Origin: Euptelea pleiosperma
Lineage: Eukaryota; Streptophyta; Magnoliopsida; Ranunculales; Eupteleaceae
DNA length: 64,000 bases
Reading direction: 5' to 3'
Assembly: GCA_035048495.1 (NCBI GenBank)
Contig: CM068553.1
Location: forward strand, 8,983,259 to 9,047,258
Positions 1-11,742 of this stretch are shown here, one piece after another. The first letter of the stretch is position 1. Every line of letters begins with the position of its first letter. Made by a program: the position numbers and the translations under genes. The notes below the pieces were generated by a model. The model did no database searches. It saw only the letters and a list, made by a program, of their open reading frames with translations, and had not been told where the DNA came from.

Positions 1-315
1 CCCACAGCTCCAAAGGAAAAACGTCCCATCGGGGTAAATTTTTTGGGCCTCGTCTAGAGCCTTATCCAATATAAAAAGGCCAATAATCAAGGATTCCATG
101 TAGAAGACAGTTCCTTTGGGAAATATCTACGATGGAAGTCCCTTAAATTGCAATTTGGCACACTCTTTGAGCCCACTAGACCCATGAATGTTTGGCCTAA
201 ACTCCTTGTTGTACCTTTTCACAAAAATTTGGCTTTATTGGTGATTTTCTAGCTATCGATGTGAGTACTTTTTCATCATGGGCTCTGAAGCCCATGAAAA
301 AAATATGATCACTAA
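1..315. other. Intergenic, half of a hairpin MITE
   Basis: No gene seen. From about 165 the text resembles one arm of the dispersed hairpin family found at 42555-42880 (CATGAATGTTTGGCC, TTGGTGATTTTCTAGC, GAGTACTTTTTCATCATGGG). Bases 1-160 are unassigned. Confidence 0.5.
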
Positions 316-827
316 GGGCCTGTTTGGTAACACACCGCGGGGGAAAATAAAATATTTGCGCGCGCTAATATTCGCCCAGGTGCGTTTGGCAGACACTTGC
401 CCTTGGCGAATATTTAGCCGGGCCCACATATTTGCCCTCAGCGACGAGAAAACATTTGATCACCTCCACCCTGTGTAAATATTTTCATGCCAATTAAGCC
501 TTGGTGAGAAAATTTTATTATTGCCAAAAAATTACTATTTTCAATAAAAATTAATTTTTTAATATATAAAAAAGATAAAAATGAGTTTTTTTTTTTATCC
601 TTTGACATAATATGTGGTTCCCGCACTCACCCAACCTATTTTTGACTTACTTTGATATGTGGGACCCACTCAAATTGAAAGAAAATGAAGTAAGCTGAAG
701 TGAGCTAGCTCATACACATACCAAACATTGTTAAATATTGATATGAGCAAATATTTAGCAAAGATAATATTCGCCCGGCTAAATATTCGACATCGGAACT
801 CTTTTTCTCACGTACCAAACAGGCCCT
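316..827. mobile_element. Tourist/PIF-Harbinger-like MITE
   Basis: Terminal inverted repeats GGGCCTGTTTGGTA / TACCAAACAGGCCC are flanked by the 3-bp target duplication TAA (313-315 and 828-830), as expected for PIF/Harbinger elements. Length 512 bp, no coding capacity. An internal piece (CGCTAATATTCGCCCAG) recurs at about 1210-1275 as a fragment of a related copy. Confidence 0.8.
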
Positions 828-1211
828 AAAAGAAAAAACAGGGGACAATTTTCCTCTAAACCAGGATAATTTTGGAAATTAATTTTATTTTTTTTATGAA
901 TATTCAAAATTGAGAGGGAACAGCTGGGCTTCTTCCTGGATCCCACACTAGGGTTGACCTCTTTTCTAGTTATAAAGCTTGCAATCCCTTTGCAATGGCT
1001 TTTTTTTTTGGGGTCTTTTTTTTACAGGCAAAAGGAAAGGAATGGAGTCGTTGTTAGCCTCTCAGGAGAAATCCACATTGTTTGGTGGTCCTAGGGATTC
1101 AGATCACATGAATCTCGAAACCATCCAACAGTCCGAACCCTAGGGAGAAGTGTAGAACCTCTTTTGAGGCTGACTGCACTATTTTCCAAGCCGTAAATCA
1201 CTCTTTCTAGA

Positions 1212-1900
1212 AATAAGCGTGCGCTAATATTCGCCCAGATGTGTTTGACACGTATTTGCCCGCGCCAAATATCCCTTGGAGTGGTCCACCCTTACTATGA
1301 GGACTACAGAACCAAAAGAAGTAACATATATATGATTTAATAATAGTAGTGGAGGGACAGGTGCAAGGTGCAACTGACCAAGATCAAGTCAATGTCGCGT
1401 TTTTATCTTTAAGTTATTATAAAGTTAGTGGGCTGTTTTGAAAATTTTAGCAACCGAGGATTGTTACGTAAGGTTTTATCTCTATCCTTACTAAATGTCA
1501 AGGTTTTAAATGACCCGTTATAACATTATAACAATCTTCTACGTTACCGTTATTACAATTCGTTTCAATGACAACTCTTTCATGCTTAAAATGTTCTCCC
1601 GTCCGTTACGCGTGCCTCTCTACTAATGTATTTTATAGCCGTGGATGCGTGCAGTGAAGCAGTGGAGGGAAACCTCCAATTCTCTCGTTAAAATATTAAA
1701 AGTCTAAAATACCCTTGGGTGCTTAGAAATGAGTAGTCAACGCTCGTGCCGGTCCCCCCTAATGTATTTAACATTGAGCCGCGTGCGATTAAATGTTGAA
1801 ACATCCAGTTTTCTCATTCAAATAGTAAGTTTATATAGGCATAAAAGTTTAAAAGTCTAAAATACCTTTGGATGCCTTTGAAATGTTTTAGTAAAAATGG
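1212..1900. repeat. Intergenic repeats: MITE fragment and degenerate direct repeat
   Basis: 1212-1275 is a fragment related to the 316-827 MITE. A CAAGGTTTTAAATGACC sequence at about 1499 looks like the 5' end of a hAT-type MITE without a partner. 1608-1740 and 1745-1890 are a degenerate direct repeat sharing CTAATGTATTT and AAAAGTCTAAAATACC. 831-1211 shows nothing recognisable. Confidence 0.5.
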
Positions 1901-1914
1901 AGGGTACTTAAAAG

Positions 1915-2234
1915 CATTGTTTAAAATAACGCCGTTTAAACTGTTTTAACAGCCGTTAAAACGGTAACGCCCCAAGCCTGTTACGTTAAAAATCATTTTT
2001 GATGGTTAAAAAATAACAGCTGTTTTTTTGTTTTAACGGCGTTAAAATCTGGAACTTCTTGTGAAAAAAAATGGCCGTTATTTCCATTTTAATTTTGTTT
2101 TCGAAAATTTGAATTTTGAATTTCAGCGCCATTTTTTTCAGTTAAAATCCGTTAAATTCTATTTTTTTAATTTTTGCCCGTCTATTTTAACGGTAACGCT
2201 CCTATAGCATTAAAACGGCCTCTTTTAAACCTTG
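1915..2234. mobile_element. hAT-type MITE with 8-bp target duplication
   Basis: Ends CATTGTTTAAAATAACG and TTTTAAACCTTG fit the hAT terminal pattern CANGG. The flanks carry an exact 8-bp duplication CTTAAAAG (1907-1914 and 2235-2242). Interior is made of AACGGCCGTTAAAACG-like palindromic text with no ORF. Confidence 0.82.
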
Positions 2235-2242
2235 CTTAAAAG

Positions 2243-3345
2243 AAAAAATGATGGCAGTCCTTTTCGTGTCAACATAGCAAATATCTAAGCCCACTGAGCC
2301 ATAGGTGGGTGGGTCCACACTTCCTGAGCTACATAGCTCCATAAGGGGTCATTCTTAAAATTTTATATATGGACCCTGGTGGTGGTATTTGTACTTGAAA
2401 GAGTGAGACGGATGTGATTTGGCAAGAATATATTCTGTAAAAAGTTAGAATATTTCACAATTAATGTCATGCAGAGATGGCAGCGCTTAATTTGGCTCCA
2501 CAGAGAAAAATGGTCCACATAATGAAAACAAGGCAAAAGAGTCCAAAACGGGAATGAGTACTGAGTTGTACATTCGTGTTTGTTTTCGTTTATCCCTCTT
2601 CCTCTCCAAGTTTGCATCATGGGAAATCTTGAAAATTCTTACTAAGTGTGATAATACTGCCCCGACTCATGTTAAAAAGGTAACTTGGGTTGAGTTTAAG
2701 GTGTGTTGGGTTAGTTTAAGAATATATGCGGTACAAAGTAGAGTGGCCCCACATGATTTGAAAGTATCTCTCTCCTCTCTGCCTCTCCACTCCTCTTCAT
2801 CTTTCTCTCACGTCTCTCTCCTCTCCTTCTTTCTCTGACGTCATTCGTTTCTCTCTTTCTCTCTCTCTCTAGCTAGCACCATCAGGCTCCACATACTCAC
2901 CCGCTCTTTCTCATACTAACCAACCCGACCATCCCAATGAACTCGACTAACTGATTGGGTAGGGCTCGGGTTGAGGCCTAACCTGCCCAAGTTGCAGCCC
3001 TATTTGAAAGGGACTAATCTTGTGAGCACAACCCTGTATAGGAGCAACGCTTTGGCGACCAACACTGAATTGGTCACTAACATTCAAAGACTCTTTAGTG
3101 AGAACACCAGTAATGTACAGAAAAGGAAGGATAGTCCTTTCTTGATTCGGCCGACTGACCAGTTTCCATTCAAACGGTTCAAATGTGTGTCAATCACGTG
3201 CTATCAGAAACATATTCGTTTATTTCACCTAGTGCTTTTGGAATGTGTTAATTAAGCACTTTACATTGAATGCATAATAATGAAAATCAAATTATAAGCT
3301 TTATTTAATTCTCTCCATAAAATTGAAAGGTCGAGCCTATATTTA
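2243..3345. other. Intergenic, low-complexity pyrimidine tract and TE end
   Basis: 2765-2875 is a TCTCTC-rich tract. 2960-3003 (GGGCTCGGGTTGAGG to TTGCAGCCCTA) matches the 3' end of the hAT element at 48086-48744, so it is a fragment of that family. Small ORFs here have no recognisable product. Confidence 0.5.
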
Positions 3346-3651
3346 GGTCATGTTTGATTACCAAGTGGAAAAATTGCATTTTCCTTAGGAAAACACAACT
3401 GTCCATTGTTAGATAGCCAGTATAAATCTGTATAATTTTCCCTAACAAACCATTTAAATCTGGATAATTTTCCTACTAAGCCCGGAATTCATTTTCCATC
3501 CGGATAGGTGAGAATTCATGTCTACCTGAAAATAGACCTTTATTTTCTCACATGATTGAAATATGTGTTCTCACTTGCAATCAATCAGCCATTTAAGGCA
3601 TATCCTAGATGCATTTTCTCAGGAAAATTTTCCGTACAATCAAACACGGCT
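3346..3651. mobile_element. Tourist/PIF-like MITE
   Basis: Ends GGTCATGTTTGATT and AATCAAACACGGCT are imperfect inverted repeats flanked by TTA on both sides (3343-3345, 3652-3654). Length 306 bp. A reverse-oriented, truncated relative sits at 63676-63890. Confidence 0.75.
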
Positions 3652-4079
3652 TTAGATTCTGTATGGTTACCCTGAATAAGTTTTCTAAAATTGATTTTTG
3701 CATATAAATGTCATAAAATGTTTTTGGTGTCAACACTTCCTGATGTACAAATCCTTTCTGTAAAACTTTTTATCGATCACTATACAAAGCCTTAATATAA
3801 ATTATTTTCTTAGAGTTTATGCATGGAAAATTTTGTGAAAGCCATGTCGAGCACCAATGTAAGAGTTTTTCCTCAATTACTACCCTTATAATTTTTTACG
3901 TCCAAACATGCATCTAGTTGATAGGATGGTTGAGTTCAAGCAATTGAGTTGATATTTGGTCTATGAAATCTCTCGTTAGAACTTTTAATTCTCTCTGATG
4001 ATTGAGTTAGTAATCATGATGATTATCTTTGATATTGGATGCTTTAGAGGCAACCCAAGACTGTTGGATATTGGAGGTA

Positions 4080-4515
4080 TTTTTCAAAATTCCAAAGGGG
4101 AGACCATTTGTGTAATGATGTCACATTAAGGAATGTGATTCTAATTAGGCTGAAGCTTCATCTCTTCTTTATGAGGTAAAAATAGCTAAACGGTTAAACT
4201 TAATTAGCTAAAGTTGTCATTGAAGACAATTCTTCCAATGCTATTTATTGGGCTTTTAGCAAGAGAAAGGTTAAAGAATCTTCATATTGTCAAAGAGATC
4301 CAATATCACTTGGCTTCTTACTTGAAAATCTCGTTCTACCAAAATTAGCCAATAACAGCCTGGTCCTCTTAGCGCTAAGGAGTTAATATTAATTCCATGT
4401 ATGTCAATTTAAATAGGCCTTTGTCACCTTACTCTTTTCTTTCTTCTTGTATTCTCTTTTTCTTTCTTTGTATTCCTTATTTCTTTTTAATAAAATTTTA
4501 TTTGATATTGATAAA
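4080..4515 (+). mobile_element. 3' tail of an L1-type LINE, RNase H-end fragment
   Basis: Translation gives EDNSSNAIYWAF, close to the EGDSSNAIAWA segment of plant LINE RNase H domains, then a leucine/phenylalanine-rich tail (LFSFFLYSLFLSLYS) and the usual LINE terminus GATATTGATAAAAAAAC at about 4502-4520. Stops and shifts make it inactive. Confidence 0.55.
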
Positions 4516-4866
4516 AAAACACAATCTCTTAAGAGATTATAGTGACATCAAATCCCCCTCTCTATGTTGAAGTAAGATCAGCCTATATATATATATGTTA
4601 ATCAACATTTCTCACAGGCATTATTCAAGTAAAAATGATAGTATAGGAACTCACTTGAGACACTTTGATTCTATATATCTTGTTTTGTGAAAAGCATCAT
4701 CCATCGATAATTTCTTTGTTAATTTTATAAATATCCCTCTTAAGAAAAAGAGATTGAGTTCATAGAGATAACCTCGACACCATTCAAATCTTTACCGATT
4801 TTGTAAATTTAAGATATTCACAAGATATTGAGAACTTTATTATTACAATAAAGAATGTTGTATTTG

Positions 4867-4950
4867 ACTTAGAGATCAAGTGTGCTCACATTGACAAAGT
4901 CGATTCAAGTCTTTATGTAGAATGAATGAATTAACAACTAGTTGCATCTT

Positions 4951-5005
<55 letters not shown>

Positions 5006-5150
5006 ATGAGAGGAATTATAATTTTTTGTTGTGACTCAAAATTTTTATGATGCTCTTATTATAATAGTTTTTTTATTAGCCAGTTGTATAATGTGATAGT
5101 TAATTTCCGAAGAATTACCAAAAGGTATGGATTTGTCAATCTTGCTGCCA
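4867..5150. repeat. Direct repeat, left copy, flanking the Argonaute fragment
   Basis: The segment starting ACTTAGAGATC and ending near TTGCTGCCATC reappears at 6359-6606 with about 90 percent identity by eye. The left copy contains a (TA)n run of about 50 bp (4953-5002) where the right copy has only GGTATATATAAAG. Its right edge overlaps the last codons of the Argonaute fragment. Confidence 0.85.
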
Positions 5151-6300
5151 TCCCTCAAGATTCACTATGAACTCAAAATTTTGGTTTGGTATACAACCCA
5201 ATGTGTACAAGATTTTGAATCTGTCGTAAGCAAATTTCTTCCCTTCAAGCTCAGAAGAATAAGTTTGGAAAAGTTCATCCACAACTTTTCTCCTAATTCC
5301 CTTGTTTAGAACTTCTACACCCATGGAAGTAGATATAGAAACCTGCACAGTAATAGCGAATAAGTTATGTATTTAATAAGTACAAAAAATTTCAAAAGAA
5401 ATTAAATAAAATTATATATGAACTTATAATGTACTTAAAAGTATTTTTCGTTGTTATCAAACCAAACATTGAAGTGGTTGGTTTCCAGCAGTATGGATTT
5501 TCCAATGTTACCAAAACCATTCCTGGTCATCAGAGACCTCCGACGCTGATCCACTTGGGGTGGAGGAGGCAAAGGCAAAGTTTCTCTTGTTTTATTTATC
5601 CCTGCTTTCTTCATCTTTCAATGGGCCTAAACTAGGAAAAAACATATATTCTTAGTTAAAAACTAATCAGCATAAATTATAAAGGGGCTCAATATCAACT
5701 TATAGACAAACGTTTCTGTTCTCTTATACTTGTAGACAACGTACTTGTATGGTAGATATGTGTAATTGATCATTATTTGCAACAGAAGGTTAGTCATTTT
5801 ATATTCACATGAAATCTGGAATGATATAACATAGTGTTCCCAGCACTCTTCAGATAGAAAAACTAAACGAAATCAACAGTAATCAAGAACGAACAAGATG
5901 AAGCAACACTACTACATATGTAGCAATCTGCACAGAAACAGAGAAATTTAAAAGATTTTCATCTATGCATGTTCTCATAAAGAAAAACTTGAAAAAAAGA
6001 AGAAGACAGACAGATAGACAGACTAACCGGTAAGCTTGCATGAAATTAAAAGAAACTTACGTCGAGAGAGGCGGGCAATTCAGGAAAATAGGGAATGGCA
6101 GAATGCTGGCCTGAGATATTTCTGACAGACTTTGAGGGTTTCTCGAGGAAAAGTGATCGAGGAAGAGCTTGAGTTCTTCGCCTTCTTCACTCCTAAGAAA
6201 AAGATGAAGTAGAGTAATGGAGGGAAAACGTTGAATCCTGTAAACCAATACAAAATGCAAGTTGTGCTTTCTACCATTACTAGTCCCCTTGTTTGTCAAT
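5136..6300 (-). pseudogene. 5' fragment of an AGO4-clade Argonaute gene, broken
   Basis: Argonaute proteins bind small RNAs; AGO4-type members guide DNA methylation in the nucleus. Three 5' pieces survive. A leader exon ends at 6061 with a perfect donor (CTCGAC|GTAAG). Exon 2 starts at 5631 (TTTCCTAG|TTT) with ATG at 5612-5614 and encodes a basic, proline-containing start (LPLPPPPQ), then RNGFGNIGKSILLETNHF, the opening of the N domain. Exon 3 (5342 down to 5136) encodes VSISTSMG, KGIRRKVVDELFQTYSSEL, EGKKFAYD and NFEFIVNLEG, matching the AGO4 pattern I know. It is broken: exon 2 meets an in-frame TAA (5435-5437) exactly at its donor, exon 3 runs into TGA at 5136-5138, and no PAZ, MID or PIWI sequence follows. 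Possibly a truncated duplicate; the retained introns argue against retroposition. A short product from the downstream ATG (5346-5348) is possible but unproven. Confidence 0.72.
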
Positions 6301-6358
6301 TTGGGCCGTTATCGTGGTCTAATAGAATCTGGGCAATCTTAATCACATATCAAGAACT

Positions 6359-6606
6359 ACTTAGAGATCGAGTGTGCTCACATTGACAAAGTCGATGTCA
6401 AGTCTTTGTGTAGAATGAATGAATTAACAACTAGTTGTATCTTGGTATATATAAAGATGAGATGAATTGTAATCTTTTGTTGCGACCTCAAAATTGTTAC
6501 GATGCTCTTATTATAATAGTTAGTTCTTTTTTTATTAGCTAGCTGTATAATGTGATAGTTTTCAGAGGATTACCAAAAGGTATGGATTTGTCAATCTTGC
6601 TGCCAT
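6359..6606. repeat. Direct repeat, right copy, flanking the Argonaute fragment
   Basis: Second copy of the 4867-5150 segment, 1.49 kb downstream in the same orientation, sharing ACTTAGAGATC, ATGAATGAATTAAC, ATGCTCTTATTATAATAG and TTGTCAATCTTGCTGCCATC. It lacks the TA expansion. Confidence 0.85.
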
Positions 6607-9240
6607 CATGTGCATCAAAGGGTAATGAAGCTTCAAAAATTATTAAAGTAAGGTTTTCAACTGCGAAGACAAACTAATTAATCTTTGTTTTATACAATTT
6701 CGGGTAAGTGTCTTCATTGTGTTAGAAATTTGTATATATATACATGTATTTAATAATAAAATATAAATTTAGACTCTAATTCAATTCTAGGTTTATTGGG
6801 TTTTGACTGTCATTAATTCATTGTTGATCTGAAAACATTAAACTCAATGTCAACATGGAAGTTTCTTTTCTTGTAGATTTCTATTCGTATATTTTATTTT
6901 ATCTCTATTATATTGAATGTTCGAATTTCTAGCTTGAAATAGCCTCAAAGAATTGGAAGCTTTTAATAAAAAAGAATGTCAATTTCAGTTTGGCATGATA
7001 CTAAGGTATAATAAACAGTAGTTGACATTAAACATGTTTGACATTTTAATCATGATGTGTGTACGTAGTGCTCAAAACAACAGACAAATGTTGAATATGG
7101 ATATTATATGATGAGGTACATCAAGAAATCATCAAGAAACCTAGTTGACCAGTTGCAGATAAGGTGAATAATTTATCTGTCTAAAAATTTTCTATTTAGG
7201 ATTTTTTAGGAATATTTAATGGCTATTGGATCGAGTATATAATGGAGGGCTAGATTGTAAAACTTATATATTTTCTTAAAAAATTGAAATTAGGGATATA
7301 ATAGTACTTTAGTTTTTATAGGTCACTATGGTCATTTAAAAACTTTTAGGATGTCCATTATGGGACCGTTAATGGGCGTTTATCTTCAACATCATTGACC
7401 ATGGTCAAAAGGTGAGACAAAAATATTTAAAAAACATTGGGTGACATGCAAATTGCATCAATAAAGGGGGACAAGCCCAAAATCCCATTTATAAATTTGG
7501 CCCTCTAAACCAATCTCCCAAAACTATACATATTTAGGATGTCACTATTAAAAAGAGAAAACTAACATTTTTTTACAAAGACTGCCAGAACCTTGATTGT
7601 TAAGAAAAATTAAACCTGATCAATAAACAAAATATATACATGATATCATTATAGTAAAAAGAGAAAGAGAACACTTTTTAACAAAGACCACCATAGCTAA
7701 TATATTTGTGCAACCAAAAAAAAGGCCCAACTGGTAATCTGTAAAGTTTTCTCTATTGTGCACTCTTGTCCAAACTACCTATGGAAAGGTTTATGGGATG
7801 AAAAATTTGTTGTCGTCGTTAACATGTTCATCTACATTTCAAAAATAATAAACAAAACACATTGGATTAAAAACACTCCTCAAAATTGAAAAAGAAAGAA
7901 ACAACATTTGTGGAGTACGTACCCAACTGGGTGCTTTAGCAGATTAGCCATCCCACCCAATATGTACCACATGCATGACATCTGTTGGGTACCTAATCCC
8001 CGTCTCATGCTCCTTGACAACTAAAGAGAAACACAATTTCCATATATATTATCTCTCCCAAAGGACCGGAGAAATATGACCAAAAACGAAGAAGCTAGCA
8101 TCATCATAGATCTCAGGATATGTATTTGAACCCCTTATATCTTCATCCATGTGGTAGACACTATAAACCCATCCAGCAATCCCTTTAGATTTACAGGAAT
8201 AAAGAAAAAAAGGTAGATTGATTTTTTTTTTAAATGGGTTTAGATTTTTGAACTTTTAAAAAAAAAGATTGTCTTAAAGAAGGTGTAACAAATTTGCTTT
8301 AAAACCACTCCCAACCTCAATAAAAAAGAGATATATAGAATGCATTAGTGAAGAAATACAAGTCAATACATTTGGGATCTTATCTCTCCATTGATAGAGA
8401 AGAAGAAATTTAAATATTAAAAATGCTTTTATAGAGAGATGTGATGATAAAATTGACTCGTTAACTAAATTCTAACATTATCAATTTATACTTGTTTGAA
8501 TGTATTTCTATTGACAAACTACAATATGTTACGAAAAAATGAGCCAGAGAATAAGATGATTTAATTATTAAAGATAAATATATTTTTATTAGTATAGCAA
8601 CATCTTCTTCTTCTTCTTATCACTCCTCAATCACGAGCTCTTGCCCTTTGTTTTTTTGGATTTCTCTGTCTCTTCACTTTATTTTGTGTCATGAGCGAAG
8701 GTCATTGGAATGTTTGAATCCAAGAAGCATTAATCGTTGGTAAAAACCTATAAATAATAGATTTGCAATTGAATCTCTCAACCTTTGTTTTTATTTTTTT
8801 GAAAAAAATTGGAATTTATTTTTCGATTTCCGATTTCCCTGTCTCTTCTCTATAATTTGTGTCCCAATAGCGAAGGTCGCTGGGAGGTTCGAATCCAAGA
8901 ACCATTAGTCGTCGGTCAAAACCTATAAACGATAAATTTGCAAAAGTTGGATGGTAAACAGTACTTATAGGTTATTTTTTTAAGAAATTGAAAATAGAGG
9001 TATAATAGTCCTCTTAGTTTTTATAGGTTATAAAGTTCATTTCCAAAATATTTGGGATGTCTATTGGGGACCATCTAGAGTCAATGACGTTGACCGTGGT
9101 CAAAGGGTGAGAACCAAATATATAAATAGCATTGGGCGAAATGCAAATTACATATATAAATAAGGGGGACATGCTAAAAATCCCTTTATAAAATATGAAA
9201 ACTAAAAAGAATCAAAATTCTAAAATTGTTTACGTAGAAC
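6607..9240. other. AT-rich intergenic region with two internal duplications
   Basis: No gene seen. 7195-7510 and 8945-9195 are diverged direct repeats (AATTGAAA, TTAGTTTTTATAGGT, TTGACC, GGTCAAA, AGGGGGACA). 8637-8780 and 8800-8960 are a second, closer pair sharing TTTCTCTGTCTCTTC/TTTCCCTGTCTCTTC, GAAGGTC and CCTATAAA. The rest is AT-rich and unassigned. Confidence 0.55.
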
Positions 9241-9424
9241 AAATGGACTATTAAGGGATTGGTTTGAAAATATGGAAGAAATGACATTTAAAGTAATTAA
9301 ATTGTTATTAAATATCTATTTTGGAAATACGAAGAAAATTGGATGGAAAGTAATTAATTGTTTATTAAGGGGTTGTACTGAAAATGTAATTTATGACATG
9401 AGAATGGTTGAACACATGATTAGG

Positions 9425-9718
9425 AGTAAAACTTTGATGACTGGGCCATGTTAGCGGCATCGATGACGGGGCTGCAGTCCTCGGCAAGTGGATTTTGTAC
9501 GGTCGAACTAGCTCGGCCTCACCACACATGTACCCAGGTAAGCATTTTATAAGATTTATTTTTTAATTCACTGGTGTAGGTGGCAAAAAGCACTCGAGTA
9601 CACCCCTGGGTACGTGTATGGTGAGGCCAAGGTGGTCAGCCCGTACAAAATCCACGTGTCGAGAAGTGCGGTTGTCATCGCCGAAAATGATAGGGCCCAG
9701 TCATCAAAGTTTTACTCT
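9425..9718. mobile_element. Hairpin MITE (near-perfect inverted repeat)
   Basis: The two halves are reverse complements with indels: AGTAAAACTTTGATGACTGG at the left, CCAGTCATCAAAGTTTTACT at the right, plus the inner GGTACGTGTATGGTGAGGCC / GGCCTCACCACACATGTACC. A short loop lies at about 9545-9590. No ORF. A target duplication is not clear. Confidence 0.75.
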
Positions 9719-10046
9719 GTGAATAAGCATTTGATGAACTTTTTTAGGTTTTGCTAGAGAATGGACATTTAATGAAGTGGCAACTCAAGCCACACTTAAA
9801 AAAATATAATTCTGAAGTGGTCCATAGAATAGATATGTAGTTATTAAAGGATTGTTTTGGAAAGGAACTATTTTAAAAATATGAAAATAATGCCACAATA
9901 AGTAATTAAGTAGTCACTAAGGGCATCTCCAATAGCTATCCATAGCTATTTGGGCATTTGGCTAACAATCGGCTTTTTTTTTACCGATGATAGCTTTGAC
10001 CAAAGGGTGCCAACTCCATCAACCGGTTCAAAATAGCTAAAATAAC

Positions 10047-10467
10047 CAAGGTTTAAAAAACGGCCGTTATAACGAAAATAACGGCTGTTATAACAGATTC
10101 GGACCTACCCCGTTACATTATGGACCGTTAAAACGCCCAGAAAATAATGGCCGTTATAACGAAAATAACGGTCGTTATTTTTTGTTATTTTTTAGAAAAT
10201 TTTGTGAAAAAAAACAGCCGTTATTTTCGTTTTTCCCGATATTTTCCTTAATTTTTTCGTTATATTCCATTTTTTCCGTTATTTTCTATTTTTGAAATTC
10301 AAATTTTAAAATTCAAAATTTGTGCCATTTTTTCCGTTATTTCTTTTATACTCCGTTATTTCCCATTTTTTTTCGTTTTAGCCCTTGAGGGTTTTTTTTG
10401 TTATAACGGAAAAAACGGTAACGCCCCCAGTCCGTTATACCGTTATAACGGTCCCCTTTAAACCTTG
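10047..10467. mobile_element. hAT-type MITE with perfect 8-bp target duplication
   Basis: Starts CAAGGTTTAAA, ends TTTAAACCTTG, and is flanked by AAAATAAC on both sides (10039-10046 and 10468-10475). Interior is rich in CCGTTATAACGG palindromes. 421 bp, non-coding. Confidence 0.88.
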
Positions 10468-10537
10468 AAAATAACTACTAAAATGACCTAAATACCCACC
10501 CTTCAGAGTCCATCATTATCTTCACGTGCTGTGACAG

Positions 10538-10950
10538 TGAGTAAATCTATTGCCTGACTACTGATGGTCAGGGATGTCCTGACCACCCATAATATGAGCC
10601 ACGTGGTACACTCTTAGAGGACGCTGACGGTATGGATGTTTGTCCAATCCCTAAGTGGGCCTACAAACCAAAATCAGCCTGATTAATGATTTCAAACCCT
10701 TTGATATTTGTACCCAAATAATGATAAATAATGCTCAAATTCCTACGGTTAAAATCAACCCATGAAAATGACTTCAACTAACGCTTAGAAATCACTGCAT
10801 AGTTCGATTTTGGGTTTATATGTCCACCTAGGGATTGGCCAAACATCTATACGGTCAGTGTCCTCTAATGAATTGCCACGCGGCCTATATTGTGGGTGTT
10901 AGGTAGCTTCCTGACCAACTATATATGGTCAAGTAAGATCTACTCCATAT
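10538..10950. mobile_element. G-box-tipped hairpin MITE, copy A
   Basis: Inverted arms: GAGCCACGTGG ... CTGACGGTATGGATGTTTG ... CCACCTAGGGATTGGCC ... GGTCAGTGTCCTCTAATGAA ... GCCACGCGGCC. The centre holds ACTCAAAT/CCCACGGTTAAAATCAACC-like text shared by the other copies. Nested in the PIF-like element. Confidence 0.75.
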
Positions 10951-11742
10951 GTTTTAATTTCCTTTTAGACTTTATTTTCCTCTCCCACAACTGTTCACAA
11001 ATGCTTCAAAATCCTATCAAGAAAAAAAAAGACAAAAGTAAAAGCCCAATACAAGAAAAAGAAAAATAATCACTTGAGGGTGGATTACACGTTGTGGAAG
11101 AGAAAAGAGCCTTCGATTTCCCAATCTTAATAGTTGAGAAGAAGAAGTTATGTTCATAAGTAGATATCCAAAAGCGCTTTGTCTTCTCCGGCGTCAAACA
11201 TCAGAGGAAAGATTTCATGTTGAAGATGAGAAAAAAGTCTTCAATTTCCCATTCGTAGTAAAGGGAAATAATAAGCTCTGTTCCCAAGTAGTGTAAAACC
11301 CAGAAGCTCTTCGTCTTCTCCGGCGTCAAACATCAGAGGCAGTGATTCAGGAATAGGTAAAATGGGAAAGATAGGGGTTTGGAAAATATAGGGGTAAAAT
11401 TGTAACTAGCCAAATGATAGAGTGATATGGCGAATCTGTAACTTTGCCAACATTGGCGAGGTGGGGAGTGCATTTAGCTAACCCCTCAAAATAGCAAAGG
11501 GGTTAGCGAATCTACTGGAGAAGGTTTTTGGTGGTTTCTCGCCAAAATTTGGCTTGACGAACTGCGATGGATACCGGTTGGAGATGCTCTAAGGGGTGTA
11601 TTGAAAATAATCATAATGACATAGATAGTAATTTAGTATTTATCAAGAGATTGTATTGAAAATGTAATTAATGGCATGAAAATAGATGATTATGTGGGCA
11701 TTTAATGATTTTTTTTTGTTCTTCGCGTAGATGGGCATTTAA

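Larger units (their letters stand above)
9921..11589. mobile_element. PIF/Harbinger-like element carrying two nested MITEs
   Basis: Ends GGGCATCTCCAA and TTGGAGATGCTC form inverted repeats flanked by TAA (9918-9920, 11590-11592). Inside lie a hAT MITE (10047-10467) and a hairpin MITE (about 10538-10950). Its own sequence includes a direct duplication: TCTTCTCCGGCGTCAAACAT occurs at about 11178 and again at about 11312. No transposase ORF is visible, so it is non-autonomous. Confidence 0.75.
9240..11740. repeat. Degenerate ~57-bp tandem repeat array, split by insertions
   Basis: Units carry GTAATTAA, TTATTAAGGGATTG, TTGAAAATATG and ATGACAT-like blocks. About three units lie at 9240-9420, one or two at 9820-9917, and two at 11593-11720. 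The gaps are filled by a hairpin element and a PIF-like element, so the array was once continuous. Confidence 0.6.

Noticed and set aside
2554..3255. Two 94-codon plus-strand ORFs
   Set aside because: They cross pyrimidine-rich and MITE-end sequence, have no recognisable domain and no splice context.
6057..6299. 80-codon minus-strand ORF
   Set aside because: It occupies the leader exon of the Argonaute fragment and ends at its splice donor, so it is 5'UTR rather than coding.
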